Positions 26,813-35,652 of a DNA stretch of 64,000 bases are shown piece by piece. The notes beneath the pieces are model-generated. The model made no database searches. It was given only the letters and a program-made list of their open reading frames with translations, and was not told where the DNA came from. The position numbers were made by a program, and so were the translations under genes. The stretch comes from Desulfitobacterium_A sp035539115 (GTDB taxonomy: Bacteria > Bacillota > Desulfitobacteriia > Desulfitobacteriales > Desulfitobacteriaceae): positions 62,001-126,000 of the forward strand of contig NZ_DATLJA010000043.1 in the NCBI RefSeq assembly GCF_035539115.1, read 5' to 3'. Each line of letters opens with the position of its first letter. Position 1 is the stretch's first letter.

Positions 26813-27073
26813 ATGAATCTACTGGTTACAACCGAGGCTCAACACTATATTTTTTTAAAGGGTGGAAATGCACGAGCTAAGCTGGAGCATCCGTCCCTGC
26901 AACTGGGTCGTCCGAAAGAATCTGAAGTTAAAGAGTATAAGGAAGTTCAACTGAATGACCATGTTAAAATTTATGTTCATTTATCGTTATTAAGCCTAGA
27001 TGATAGTTATCAACTTAAAATAGATTTAAAGAGGGGCCTTTTGGGCAAGAGATTAGTATTAACAGGAATATAA
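26813..27073 (+). CDS. Small protein of unknown function
   Basis: An 86-residue protein with mixed beta-strand-like pattern, no membrane segment and no recognised domain. ATG 26813 is preceded by GGGGAGGAA at the right distance. It lies 32 bases upstream of the aminotransferase and is probably in the same operon. No function can be read from sequence. Confidence 0.55.
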   Translation: MNLLVTTEAQHYIFLKGGNARAKLEHPSLQLGRPKESEVKEYKEVQLNDHVKIYVHLSLLSLDDSYQLKIDLKRGLLGKRLVLTGI

Positions 27074-27105
27074 AATAATGCTTGCAATCTAAGGAGGAAA
27101 AGTTT

Positions 27106-28272
27106 ATGCCTAATCGAGAATTATTACTCATTCCTGGTCCGACACCGGTTCACGACGACATCTATGAAGCTTTGGCAGGGGAGACCATGGCTCATACCGA
27201 TTCACGGTTTGTCAAGATTTTCGAACACAGTTTGGAAATGACCCGACAACTGTTTAACACAGATGGCGAGGTTTTTGTTGTAGCTGGCTCAGGGACTTTG
27301 TCGATGGAACTCGCCATCATGAACACGGTGGCTCCTGGCGAAAAATTATTAGTGATCAGTCATGGCTTTTTTGGAGACCGCTTTACACCTTTAGCTAAAG
27401 CGTTTGGGATTCAAGTAGATACGATTCAGGCTGAATGGGGCCAGCATGTTGATGCGGCTGAAGTTGAGAAAAAATGTGCCGAAGGACATTATAAAGCGGT
27501 AACCGTAACGCATGTTGATACTTCGACAGGTGTCATGGCTAACCTGGAGGAGTTAGTACCGGCTGTGAAGAAAAGCGGTGCGCTTTTCATTTTGGATGGA
27601 GTCTGTGCTGCAGCTGCAATTGAAGAAGATATGAAGAAGGAATATGGGAATCCTGAATACCGGATTGATGTGGTCTTAACAGGGTCCCAAAAAGCAATCG
27701 GGGTTCCTCCGGGATTGGCGATTGTTGCCTTTGGGCCGAAGGCTCTTGCTGCCCGCGAAGCGCGGGAGGGTGTTTTGGGGTATTATGCGGATATTAAAAA
27801 CTGGCTGCCGATTATGCAGGATCCAGGGAAGTATTATGCGACCCCACCGGTCAACATGATCTATGCTTTCGAGAAGGGTATGGAGATGGTTATTTCTGAA
27901 GGCCTAAACACGCGTTATCGGCGTCATGCTGCGTTGGGCAAAGCCGTTCGGGCAGGTTTAGCAGTCTATGGCATGAAAGCTCTAGCTCCTGAAGCGATCG
28001 CGGCGCCGACCTTAAGCTGCATCCTCTATCCGCAAGGTGTTAATGACGCGGAATTCCGTTCGAAACTGGCAGCGAAAGGGATGATCATTGCGGGTTCGCT
28101 AGCTTCGTTGGCTGGTAAGGCATTCCGGATTGGGCATATGGGTAATGTCACCAAGGATATGTTTGTCAAAGCGATGGAACTTGTTGGGGAAACCTTGCAA
28201 GAGATGGGACAGAAAGCCGATACTCAAGGCGCGGTGAACGAGTTTAAACGGGTTTACGAAGCGAATCTATAA
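27106..28272 (+). CDS. Class V aminotransferase, alanine-glyoxylate/serine-pyruvate type
   Basis: A 388-residue PLP enzyme of the AGXT/SPT/phosphoserine-like family. Residues that fit are LIPGPTPVHDDIYEAL at the N-terminus, VAGSGTLSMELA near 60, the HVDTSTGV substrate loop near 142, and the PLP lysine in LTGSQKAIGVPPG near 195. Such enzymes use serine, alanine or glyoxylate; in many anaerobes they act in serine-glyoxylate or hydrogenase-linked contexts. The exact substrate is not resolved. ATG 27106 follows AAGGAGGAAA. Length is normal. Confidence 0.88.
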   Translation: MPNRELLLIPGPTPVHDDIYEALAGETMAHTDSRFVKIFEHSLEMTRQLFNTDGEVFVVAGSGTLSMELAIMNTVAPGEKLLVISHGFFGDRFTPLAKAFGIQVDTIQAEWGQHVDAAEVEKKCAEGHYKAVTVTHVDTSTGVMANLEELVPAVKKSGALFILDGVCAAAAIEEDMKKEYGNPEYRIDVVLTGSQKAIGVPPGLAIVAFGPKALAAREAREGVLGYYADIKNWLPIMQDPGKYYATPPVNMIYAFEKGMEMVISEGLNTRYRRHAALGKAVRAGLAVYGMKALAPEAIAAPTLSCILYPQGVNDAEFRSKLAAKGMIIAGSLASLAGKAFRIGHMGNVTKDMFVKAMELVGETLQEMGQKADTQGAVNEFKRVYEANL

Positions 28273-28277
28273 GTCTA

Positions 28278-28304
28278 GAAACGAGGGGACAGGTTCCTCG
28301 TTTC
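28278..28304 (+). terminator. Perfect 9-bp hairpin after the aminotransferase
   Basis: GAAACGAGG at 28278-28286 and CCTCGTTTC at 28296-28304. No T run follows; the strong terminator is at 28400. Confidence 0.55.
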
Positions 28305-28399
28305 ACCCTCATAGCACGACTTTGGAATCCTAGCTTAGAAGGCTGCGAACACGGGTCAGCGCCTGGGAAGAGAAATTTATCTTGAATGACAACAACGAA

Positions 28400-28430
28400 G
28401 ACAAGGGGATGATTCCCTTGTCTTTTTTTT
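28400..28430 (+). terminator. Rho-independent terminator
   Basis: GACAAGGG at 28400-28407, loop GATGATT, CCCTTGTC at 28415-28422, followed by eight T. Main terminator of the aminotransferase operon. Confidence 0.9.
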
Positions 28431-28436
28431 ACAGAC

Positions 28437-28940
28437 CCGTAAACGTAGCTTCTCGCACAGGAGTGAACGATTTCATCGGAGGGGCGTTAAAGCAAACGAA
28501 GCTTTCAAGACGAAAGCCCGGAAGGGGTTTCGCGCTTTAGCTTTAGCGGCGCCGTGGACTTGGCCAAACAAGTGCGATACTCTACACAGGAGACTATCGG
28601 GAAACAAGTGCGAACATCCCACTGGGACTTTCGGGCCTGATGTCGCGGGCGCAACCTTCGGGCGAACAGAGCTAAAGCGCGAAACAGTCCACCGGACTAT
28701 TTCGTCACTGGACTGTTCGGGACGCGTAGGAGCGACGCACTTGCAGAAAGCAGAAGGGTTGGCAGAGCTGCCTCGGAAGCGAGTGACGACGGCACATGGA
28801 CGTGCCTAGTGCAAGCGACTCCAAACAAGTGTGGACAGTCTCACCGGGACTATCGGGATGGGAAAAGGCGCTGTACAGCCCCGGAGATGTAAGTGAACGG
28901 ATGCGCGAAAAGCTACACTGTATAAAAAACAAGACTATTC
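28437..28940 (+). repeat. GC-rich non-coding region with degenerate repeats
   Basis: About 500 bases visibly richer in G and C than the flanks and without a credible gene. A unit of about 35 bases, AAACAAGTGyG...ACT...CACyGGGACTwTCGGG, occurs at 28565-28601, 28601-28635 and 28821-28857, with a rearranged relative at 28681-28721. A 15-bp inverted repeat (TTTCGCGCTTTAGCT at 28528-28542, AGCTAAAGCGCGAAA at 28670-28684) brackets the first units. The plan suggests a structured RNA or a dispersed repeat cluster. It lies between a terminator and sleB. Confidence 0.6.
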
Positions 28941-29043
28941 TAGAGTTCTACTCCAGAGTAGAATTTTTCGGTTACTAGTATTGGATAATTGAGCAAAACT
29001 TTAGCCACACTAAAGAAGAAATCTTTAAGTGAGGTGAGGAAGC

Positions 29044-29727
29044 ATGACACGCAGGAAACTTTGGGCCGGAGGGCTTGCCTTAATTCTAGCCTTGGTTTTG
29101 ACGAGTGTGGCGTATGGAGCTTTGGGTGATCGCTTGTTAAGCAAAGGATCAAATGGGCCAGAGGTCACTGAGTTGCAAAAACGACTAGCTCAATTGGGCT
29201 ATACAGTCGGTACGCTGGATGGAAAATATGGGTCGAAGACTCAGACGGCGGTGCGTCGATTCCAACAAGAACATGGGTTAAAAGTGGACGGCTTGGCTGG
29301 AACGGCCACGATCAAAGAATTGAAACGTTTAACTGGTGAGAGCACAACATCCTCAGGTAAACCTGTCGGAACAAAGAACGTGGATGTCAATCTTTTGGCC
29401 CGATTAGTCAATGCGGAGGCTCGGGGAGAACCTTACCAGGGACAGGTGGCTGTCGCGGCTGTCGTCTTGAACCGGATTAAAGATCCTGCTTTTCCGAAAA
29501 CGGTAGCCGATATCGTTTATCAACCGGGGGCTTTTTCCAGTGTGAGTGATGGACAAATCAATTTAGCACCTCAGTCTTCAGCCCTGAAAGCGGCTCAAGC
29601 AGCGGCAAATGGGTCTGATCCCTCTCAGGGTGCAGTCTTTTTCTTCAATCCCGCTAAAACTTCCAACAAATATATCTGGTCGCGACCGCAAATTCTTCAA
29701 ATCGGAAATCATATCTTCACGCGCTAA
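29044..29727 (+). CDS. sleB: Spore cortex-lytic enzyme SleB
   Basis: A 227-residue germination hydrolase that cuts cortex peptidoglycan as a lytic transglycosylase. It has an N-terminal signal segment (about 8-28, ending near VAYGALG), a PG_binding_1 domain (about 33-95, with GPEVTELQKRLAQLGY) and the hydrolase_2 catalytic domain (about 115-227), with the catalytic glutamate in NAEARGEPYQGQ. ATG 29044 follows GTGAGGAAG. ypeB follows after 13 bases, the standard germination operon, so the organism almost surely forms spores. Confidence 0.95.
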   Translation: MTRRKLWAGGLALILALVLTSVAYGALGDRLLSKGSNGPEVTELQKRLAQLGYTVGTLDGKYGSKTQTAVRRFQQEHGLKVDGLAGTATIKELKRLTGESTTSSGKPVGTKNVDVNLLARLVNAEARGEPYQGQVAVAAVVLNRIKDPAFPKTVADIVYQPGAFSSVSDGQINLAPQSSALKAAQAAANGSDPSQGAVFFFNPAKTSNKYIWSRPQILQIGNHIFTR

Positions 29728-29740
29728 GGAGGGAAAATGT

Positions 29741-31105
29741 ATGCATAGAAAATTTTGGTATGGTGTTTTAGGGATTGCTCTTGTCCTTTCTTTAGGCTGG
29801 GGATTTAATGAATACCGGCAAGCCGAGAATTTACGGCTATCATCAAATAATCAAAATCAGCGCGCCTTTCGAGATTTAGCCAGCCACATGGATCAACTGG
29901 AAACTAGTTTAGCGAAAGGTCGGGTGGCTTCAACTACAAATCAAAAAGTGCTTCAATTAAGTCAGGCCGGAAGTAATAGCGAGGCTGCCATGAAGGACTT
30001 AGCCCAACTTCCAGCAGAGGACACAGGGTTAAGTTATGTGGGACAGTTCTTGAATCAGGTGGGAGAATTCTCACGAAATGCAGCTCAGAAGGTTGCGAAT
30101 GGAACGAATCTAACCAGCGATGAGGAGAAGACGTTAGCCGATGTGCATGATCGTCTGATTACGACGAACCGAAAGGTTCAAGATTTATTGGTGCGCGTCG
30201 ATACAGAAAACTTAGCGTGGACTAGTCCTCAATCTAATGTGTTTCAAAGGTTGAGCTTCGGCAAGGCACAGATTGCGGAAGCTTCAGCCGAAGGTCAGGA
30301 TGTTCAACCGAACTCAGTGCGCGCTGGGTTGGATCAACTGAATGCCAGCCTGCAAAAGCTGCCGCCCTTCTCCTATACTGGAGAATTTGCCACCCGCTCT
30401 GTGGCAGAGCCGCTAGGGCTACCCACTCAAGAGGTGACTAAAGATAAGGCGCAGGAGGTAGCGAACGACTTCCTAGCAAAGGTAGGTTCCCCGGGTGTTA
30501 GTCTGGAATTTGCGGGGGTAAGCTCAGGACCGATGGGAGGGTATCTTTGGAAGCAAGGCGATATTAGCCTAACCGTCAGCAAACGGGGTGGGGTAGTTAC
30601 TGAATTCTGGAATCAAAGGTCACTTCAGGAGCGGACGTTAACGACAGATCAAGCGAAGAGTAAAGCGCTGATGACGTTAACAAGCTTGGGCTGGTCGTTG
30701 GTGCCAACTTCGGTTGAGGATTATGGTGGATATATTCGGCTTGAAGTTATCGATGAAAAGGATAAGGTTCGCTACTATCCAGACAAAATCCGCTTAACGG
30801 TTGCTTTAGATAATGGACAGATCACAGCATATGATGCAACACCGTATTGGGCTTATCATCATCCGCGGAAACTTTCTTCCAAAATAACAGCGGACCAAGC
30901 AAGGGCCAAGTTGCAGAGCAGTTTTCAAACAAAGGAAACTGGTTTGGCTGTCATTCCGGTCTTAGGTAATCGCGAAGTTTTGGCTTATGAATTCCGTGGC
31001 ACGTATCAGGGAGAAGAATATTTAGTTTATGTCAATGCGGAAAACGGCCTTGAGGAGAAGATCCAACGAATTATCAAGACCCCACGCGGAGAATACCTGC
31101 AGTAG
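29741..31105 (+). CDS. ypeB: Germination protein YpeB
   Basis: A 454-residue protein that stabilises and controls SleB in the dormant spore. It has a short cytoplasmic N-terminus, one membrane segment (about 5-22), a helical central part, and PepSY-type repeats in the C-terminal half (DQAKSKALMTL near 305 and DQARAKLQSSF near 385). ATG 29741 follows GGAGGGAAAA; the upstream extension in frame lies within sleB and is not used. A segment around residues 190-260 is repeated as a separate fragment at 58.9 kb. Confidence 0.93.
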   Translation: MHRKFWYGVLGIALVLSLGWGFNEYRQAENLRLSSNNQNQRAFRDLASHMDQLETSLAKGRVASTTNQKVLQLSQAGSNSEAAMKDLAQLPAEDTGLSYVGQFLNQVGEFSRNAAQKVANGTNLTSDEEKTLADVHDRLITTNRKVQDLLVRVDTENLAWTSPQSNVFQRLSFGKAQIAEASAEGQDVQPNSVRAGLDQLNASLQKLPPFSYTGEFATRSVAEPLGLPTQEVTKDKAQEVANDFLAKVGSPGVSLEFAGVSSGPMGGYLWKQGDISLTVSKRGGVVTEFWNQRSLQERTLTTDQAKSKALMTLTSLGWSLVPTSVEDYGGYIRLEVIDEKDKVRYYPDKIRLTVALDNGQITAYDATPYWAYHHPRKLSSKITADQARAKLQSSFQTKETGLAVIPVLGNREVLAYEFRGTYQGEEYLVYVNAENGLEEKIQRIIKTPRGEYLQ

Positions 31106-31121
31106 AGAATAAACTTAAGCC

Positions 31122-31300
31122 CATGGTTAATTGCTTAGTCAAGTTTTCTTTAACCATTCTGAATGCGATGTTCAAAAGAATTTCTGACAGAGACAGATGA
31201 TTTTATTTATCCAAACTGCCGTCTAAAGGAGGTTCAGATCCTTGATTCAACTGGATTTCTGTTTTTGGTTCAGTCTCTACAACCTCTTATGGACCAATTA
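31122..31300 (+). terminator. Possible terminator region after ypeB
   Basis: ATGGTTAA at 31122-31129 and TTAACCAT further on form a loose stem with a T-rich loop, and CAGATCC...GGATTTCTGTTTTT follows at about 31234-31270. Either may end the sleB-ypeB transcript; both are weak. Confidence 0.3.
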
Positions 31301-31342
31301 ATGATCGCGTTTTAGTAAGTCTTTAACTTTTAGCAGTTGGTA

Positions 31343-31837
31343 GATCTCGGGTTCGACAGTCAAACCCTATTTTAGGCACATGGTAAAATCTGATACCAGC
31401 TAATCATGCGGGTTACAGGGGTTATCCACAGGAAAACAGCTCAAAATCCCGTAGACACAAGATTCTGTGGATAACATCTGTCACCTGAAGAATACTTATT
31501 GATTATGTAGGTATTGAGTGGTAAAATATTTTATATGTTTTTCGATTCCCTAATAGGTATGTTTTAATATCATCAAGTAAATCAAGTTTGCTATTGAGCA
31601 TTTGTATTATTCCGATAGCCTAAGCTTCAAATAACCTGACAAAAGGCAATATAACCTTTGATTTTCTTGGGTAAAAGAGAGTATTCTTTTTAAGTACGAA
31701 ACCCATGAAAATACTGGCTTTTTTCTTCAGAAGTGGTTAGAAAACGTAGATACACGACAAGTTATTCACAGGTGCCTTAAACTCTTGTGCTCCAAGGATT
31801 TGAGGCATTTTTCGTGCCTACTGACTGTCGAACCCGA
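31343..31837 (+). other. AT-rich segment bounded by a 17-bp perfect inverted repeat, with three DnaA-box-like sites
   Basis: CTCGGGTTCGACAGTCA at 31343-31359 is repeated inverted as TGACTGTCGAACCCGAG at 31821-31837; a TAGGCAC further inside pairs with GTGCCTA at the other end. Between them lie TTATCCACA (31422-31430), TGTGGATAA (31466-31474, opposite orientation) and TTATTCACA (31762-31770). The first two match the DnaA-box consensus exactly. AT-rich stretches lie at 31500-31600. No gene is found in 31106-32196. It could be an accessory DnaA-binding locus, a degenerate origin or a non-autonomous element. Confidence 0.55.
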
Positions 31838-31999
31838 GTCAATATTTGTTCCCTTTCCTATTTATATTTCCTTACAGGCAGAACCAAAGCAGTAAACTTT
31901 GGGGATGTTGGGTGCAGAGCCCCCACTTATAATACATTAAGTCGGTCTTCAAATTGAACAAAAATGCATGAAAGGCTTTAGGCCTTTGTCTCACTGCCT

Positions 32000-32024
32000 A
32001 GTTGGAAACGCCCTGTTTCCAACT
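32000..32024 (+). repeat. Perfect 10-bp hairpin in the gene-free region
   Basis: AGTTGGAAAC at 32000-32009 and GTTTCCAACT at 32015-32024 with a 5-base loop. A smaller AAAGGC/GCCTTT hairpin lies at about 31973-31987. No T run follows, so function is unclear. Confidence 0.6.
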
Positions 32025-32196
32025 CGTCTCCGTTGCGTACTTTTCGCGAGTTTAGTATCCGCTCGCTTAGAAGAAGCGCGCCTTCTTATTAAATACGGAA
32101 GGCTAACAGATCCATTTCGCCATGCTGTCAGTAGCAGTCAATATTAACTGCCATGCGGCATGGCATAAAGAGATCTGCTTAAGGGGAGCGAAACGG

Positions 32197-32346
32197 ATGG
32201 TTTCCACTGAAGTGATCGCTTACCCAGAGCTTGGTCCGGAGATGGTACGTCGGCTTGAAGTCAAGAATTTTCCGGTGATGGTTATTATCGATCAAGAGTG
32301 GAATAACCTCTATGAGACGGGGAAGGCACAGTATCGGAGGTTTTAA
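32197..32346 (+). CDS. Short ORF, possible thioredoxin-like fragment
   Basis: A 49-residue frame from ATG 32197 behind AAGGGGAGCG. MVRRLEVKNFPVMVIIDQEW resembles the middle of thioredoxin-like proteins, where a cis-proline (here in NFPVMVI) follows a helix. The CxxC half is missing and the frame ends soon after. It may be a gene remnant or a chance ORF; I do not assign a function. Confidence 0.3.
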   Translation: MVSTEVIAYPELGPEMVRRLEVKNFPVMVIIDQEWNNLYETGKAQYRRF

Positions 32347-32485
32347 CGTCGTGGTATGGATAAGGATTATCTAAAGTACTTAATAAAAAGCTCTAACCTT
32401 CAATATGTGAAAATTAAAGCTTTTTAACTGATGCGATTAATTAACTTTGGACGATAGAATGCCTTTTAACTTGATCGAAAATCAC

Positions 32486-33857
32486 TTAGGAATCTTTTAA
32501 GATCATGCCTTTAGTTTCAATTCCAAGTGCAGCCATGAGAAAACCACCTAGGACAAATGCTCCTGCCACAATGGCGAAAACGCCAGTAATACCGATGGAG
32601 GATAGACCTGCACCGATGACGATGGGAGCAAGAAATGATCCAATGCGCGAGCATGCCGACGCAGCACTAACTCCGGTAGCTCGAACTCTTGTCGGGTAAA
32701 GTTCTGGAGTATAGGTATAGGTAATCCCCCAAATAGCAGAGACAAAAAACGAGGTTATAACACCAAGCAAAACAACAATACCAGTTGTAACATTATTACC
32801 TAATGCCCACCCATAAACTACTGCTGCAACACCAGCCAGTAAGAGGTTAGTTACTAACAGCCACTTGCGCCCAAACTTATCCATTAGATAGGCACATAGA
32901 ATCTGGTTGGGTACATAGGCGATTTGCATAATTAAAACATAGAGGAAAGACTTGACCATTGTGTGACCAGCTTTGACGAAAAGCGTAGGCAGCCACGAAA
33001 ATAAACCATAATATCCAAACATACCTAAGAACCATAATCCCCATAACATAATCGTACGCTTTATATATTTATTGGAGAAGAGCAAGCCCATAGTGACCTT
33101 CTCCTGGGTAGCGACGACTTCAGTTGCAATGTCATCTAAGACTACTGGTGGAAGAGTATGCGTTTTGGACGTAATCTTTTCAATCTTATCAATAATTTTC
33201 TCAGCATCATCATTGCGTCCTTGAGCGATTAACCAACGTGGCGACTCCGGTAAGTGACGGCGAACAAAGAAAATATAGAATGCGGGTAGGGCACCAGCTA
33301 CAAAGGCCCACCGCCATCCAAATGTCGGAATAATAAAATAGGCAATGAGTGCGGCCAAAACCCAGCCCACTGCCCAGAAGGTATTAAGTAGCCCTTGTAC
33401 TTTTCCACGGTGAGCTGCAGGAATAAATTCACCAAGAAGTGAAGTTACTACTGGTGTTTCGCCACCGAGTCCAACTCCTACAAGAAATCTAAAAACTAAG
33501 AGGTATGTGAAATTTGGGGCTACAGCACAGAGTAAAGAAAAGACTGCGAAGAGAAGCATTGTGATTTGAAATACTGCTTTTCTTCCCCAGCGGTCAGCAA
33601 TGGGCCCGGAAAGCAAAGCACCAACGAACATGCCGACTAATCCAATACTTAATAAATATGGCTCCGACTTGAGTAGTGGTGAGATTCCACGCTTGGGTAA
33701 GAGCGGTAACCACAAATGTGACTAGGCCGACGTCAAAGGCGTCAAAGGCGTCAAAGGCCCATGCACAACCGTTGATCACCAACATTCGGTAATGAAATGA
33801 GCCTAAGGGTAATCGCTCCATTCGTGCAATAAGCATTTCTCTTGAATTATCAGACAT
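32486..33857 (-). pseudogene. NiaP-like MFS transporter, frameshifted
   Basis: A 12-segment major facilitator of about 457 residues, read in two frames. The first part (from ATG 33857, MERLPLGSFHYRMLVINGC) runs to about 33656, where one extra base in an A/T-rich run (33651-33656) shifts the frame. The rest, from SIGLVGMFVGALLSGPIADR, runs to 32486 and has the RWGRK and SRIGSFLAP motifs. It resembles the niacin transporter at 52.2 kb. Three tandem 9-base copies at 33731-33757 add an extra FDA to the usual WxFDAxD motif. Whether it is a true pseudogene or a sequence error is open. It follows the flavoprotein gene in one unit. Confidence 0.75.
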
Positions 33858-33981
33858 TTAGTTTTCCCCCTTTACAGATTTTTAGGTCTAGTATTGAACG
33901 CGCTGTATTGATGTTCTATGCAGCATTACTCACCTCCTCTCATATAGTTTCTACTAAAGCTTAAAGCAAAAATTGTACAAG

Positions 33982-35448
33982 TTAGAGTTGTTGTGAAATC
34001 GAGTTTTCGTTGGGATAGTCAATTCGCAGATGACTTCCTCGGGTTTCGCGACGCACTAGGGCAGACTCCACAACCGATTTTGATATTTGCAGCATATTTT
34101 TTGCTTCAAACCAATGTTGATAGCTTGAAGGTTGAAGATGTGTAAGCATTTCTGATAACCCAATTAATTCACTTTGGCATTGAAGCAAATCCCCTTCTGA
34201 GCGTTGGACTCCTGCCTTAGTCCACATAAGTGGGCGTAGTAATAAAACCAAAGTACGGATATTATCGTTGCCTAAAAGGGGCAGGTTTAGGGTGGGGGGA
34301 GTAATTGTTTGAGTTGCGTTTTCTGTTGCATAGGTTGCCGCAGATCTTCCTGCACGGGGCCCAAAGACTGCGCATTCCACTAAGGCAGAACCGGCCAGAC
34401 GGTTGGCGCCATGAATACCCCCTGTGCATTCTCCACAGGCAAATAATCCTGGAATATCCGTTTCGCCTTCCGAATTGATCTGAATGCCACCCATTGAAAA
34501 ATGGGCAGTAACTTGCATTTTTAGATGGGAGCCATAGCCTTGTTTCACTAAGTCTGCAAGAATGGGGTGTTTCTCTAAATCTTTTTGGCTCATTCCAGAT
34601 AAATCAAGGAAAACCTCACGTTGCTTGAACATTTCCTGGGCCAATTTATCACGGTTTTCCTGCTCGGCTTTAGGGAAATTTCGCATAAAACGCTCTTTTT
34701 TTTCGTTAATAAATAGTGCACCTTGGTCAAAAATCGCAGGATTTAAATCAAATATCTTTGGCCAACGTAGTCTGTAAGGGTAAAACTGAATAAATTCAAG
34801 TCCAGTAAGTCTCGCACCTGCCCGAGCCGCTATCGCTTGACCATCTCCGGTTATACCTATTGGATTGGAGGTCTCACTAAAAATCCTACCGAAGCCCCCA
34901 GTTGCCAAAATAACGGCTTTAGCGAAAACTAAAAGTATTTTATTTTTACAAAGACAAACCAGTCCGTTTATTTCCCCAGCTTGAAAGATTACATCAATGA
35001 CCATCGTGTTTTCGAGCATACTTATTCCTGATTTTCTAACTTGTTCAGCGACTGGGGTAGTCAGTAGTTTCCCTTTTCTCGGTTCGCATGAATAACGGGT
35101 TATTTCTCCACCATTGGGTAGAGTTTCGACACCTTTTTCAAAGTGAACTCCGAGTGACATCACATGATTTACGGCCCTTGGCCCTTCAGAGATAAGAGTT
35201 TTAATCAATTCAGGATTCCCCATAAAACGTCCAGATTGCCAAAAAAAATTAAAATAGAGCTCTTGGTTCAGGGTATTCTGTTCTGCCACTCGGTGAACGG
35301 TTTGGGCAACCACTGATGAACCCGAACGACCAATTTTGTTTTTACAAACCATAAGAACCTTACAACCCTGTTGTTCTGCGGTAAGTGCAGCATACATACC
35401 AGCTAGACCACCGCCAACGACCACAACATCAGATATTATTTTTTGCAT
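33982..35448 (-). CDS. Fumarate reductase/aspartate oxidase-like flavoprotein
   Basis: A 488-residue FAD protein of the succinate dehydrogenase/fumarate reductase flavoprotein superfamily. The dinucleotide motif VVVVGGGLAGMYAALTAE opens the protein; SSVVAQ follows near 45, LEFIQFYPYRL near 225, the substrate-loop HFSMGGIQI near 325 and the FAD-binding GECTGGIHGANRLAGSAL near 350. The short C-terminal helical domain is present. No FeS or membrane subunit is nearby. I start at ATG 35448 behind GGGGAGAG. A sigma-54 promoter lies 68 bases upstream, and a niacin-type transporter follows. It may reduce an unsaturated acid made by the nicotinate pathway; that is inference only. Confidence 0.8.
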   Translation of the reverse strand: MQKIISDVVVVGGGLAGMYAALTAEQQGCKVLMVCKNKIGRSGSSVVAQTVHRVAEQNTLNQELYFNFFWQSGRFMGNPELIKTLISEGPRAVNHVMSLGVHFEKGVETLPNGGEITRYSCEPRKGKLLTTPVAEQVRKSGISMLENTMVIDVIFQAGEINGLVCLCKNKILLVFAKAVILATGGFGRIFSETSNPIGITGDGQAIAARAGARLTGLEFIQFYPYRLRWPKIFDLNPAIFDQGALFINEKKERFMRNFPKAEQENRDKLAQEMFKQREVFLDLSGMSQKDLEKHPILADLVKQGYGSHLKMQVTAHFSMGGIQINSEGETDIPGLFACGECTGGIHGANRLAGSALVECAVFGPRAGRSAATYATENATQTITPPTLNLPLLGNDNIRTLVLLLRPLMWTKAGVQRSEGDLLQCQSELIGLSEMLTHLQPSSYQHWFEAKNMLQISKSVVESALVRRETRGSHLRIDYPNENSISQQL

Positions 35449-35515
35449 ATGCGCTCTCCCCAAGTATCAAATATAAATTAATTATTTTCTCGAGTTTACT
35501 TTCAATATTGTTTAT

Positions 35516-35531
35516 TGCAATAATGATGCCA
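35516..35531 (-). promoter_or_regulatory. Sigma-54 (-24/-12) promoter of the flavoprotein-transporter unit
   Basis: The minus strand reads TGGCATCATTATTGCA, an excellent match to TGGCAC-N5-TTGC with correct GG-to-GC spacing, 68 bases before the flavoprotein ATG. The adjacent divergent gene is a sigma-54 activator. GAGAT...ATCTC at about 35570-35590 is a possible activator site. Confidence 0.8.
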
Positions 35532-35652
35532 ATTTAAAAATAGGGTAACGAGAAATTAAAGGAGATATTGTGTATCATCTCGAATTTCAATTAATTAAAA
35601 ATCTTTTATCAAGTTCAAACATAAAAATACCTTTATTCCGGAGGAGAAAAAC

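Noticed and set aside
28437..28940. A CRISPR array
   Set aside because: The repeated units are degenerate, unevenly spaced and mostly stem-forming, with no regular spacers and no cas genes. I saw no CRISPR array anywhere in the window.
29609..29740. N-terminal extension of ypeB by 44 codons
   Set aside because: It lies inside sleB in another frame; ATG 29741 behind GGAGG starts the known YpeB membrane segment.
31343..31837. The chromosomal origin oriC
   Set aside because: Only three DnaA-like boxes are seen and neither dnaA nor dnaN is in the window, so I call it only origin-like.
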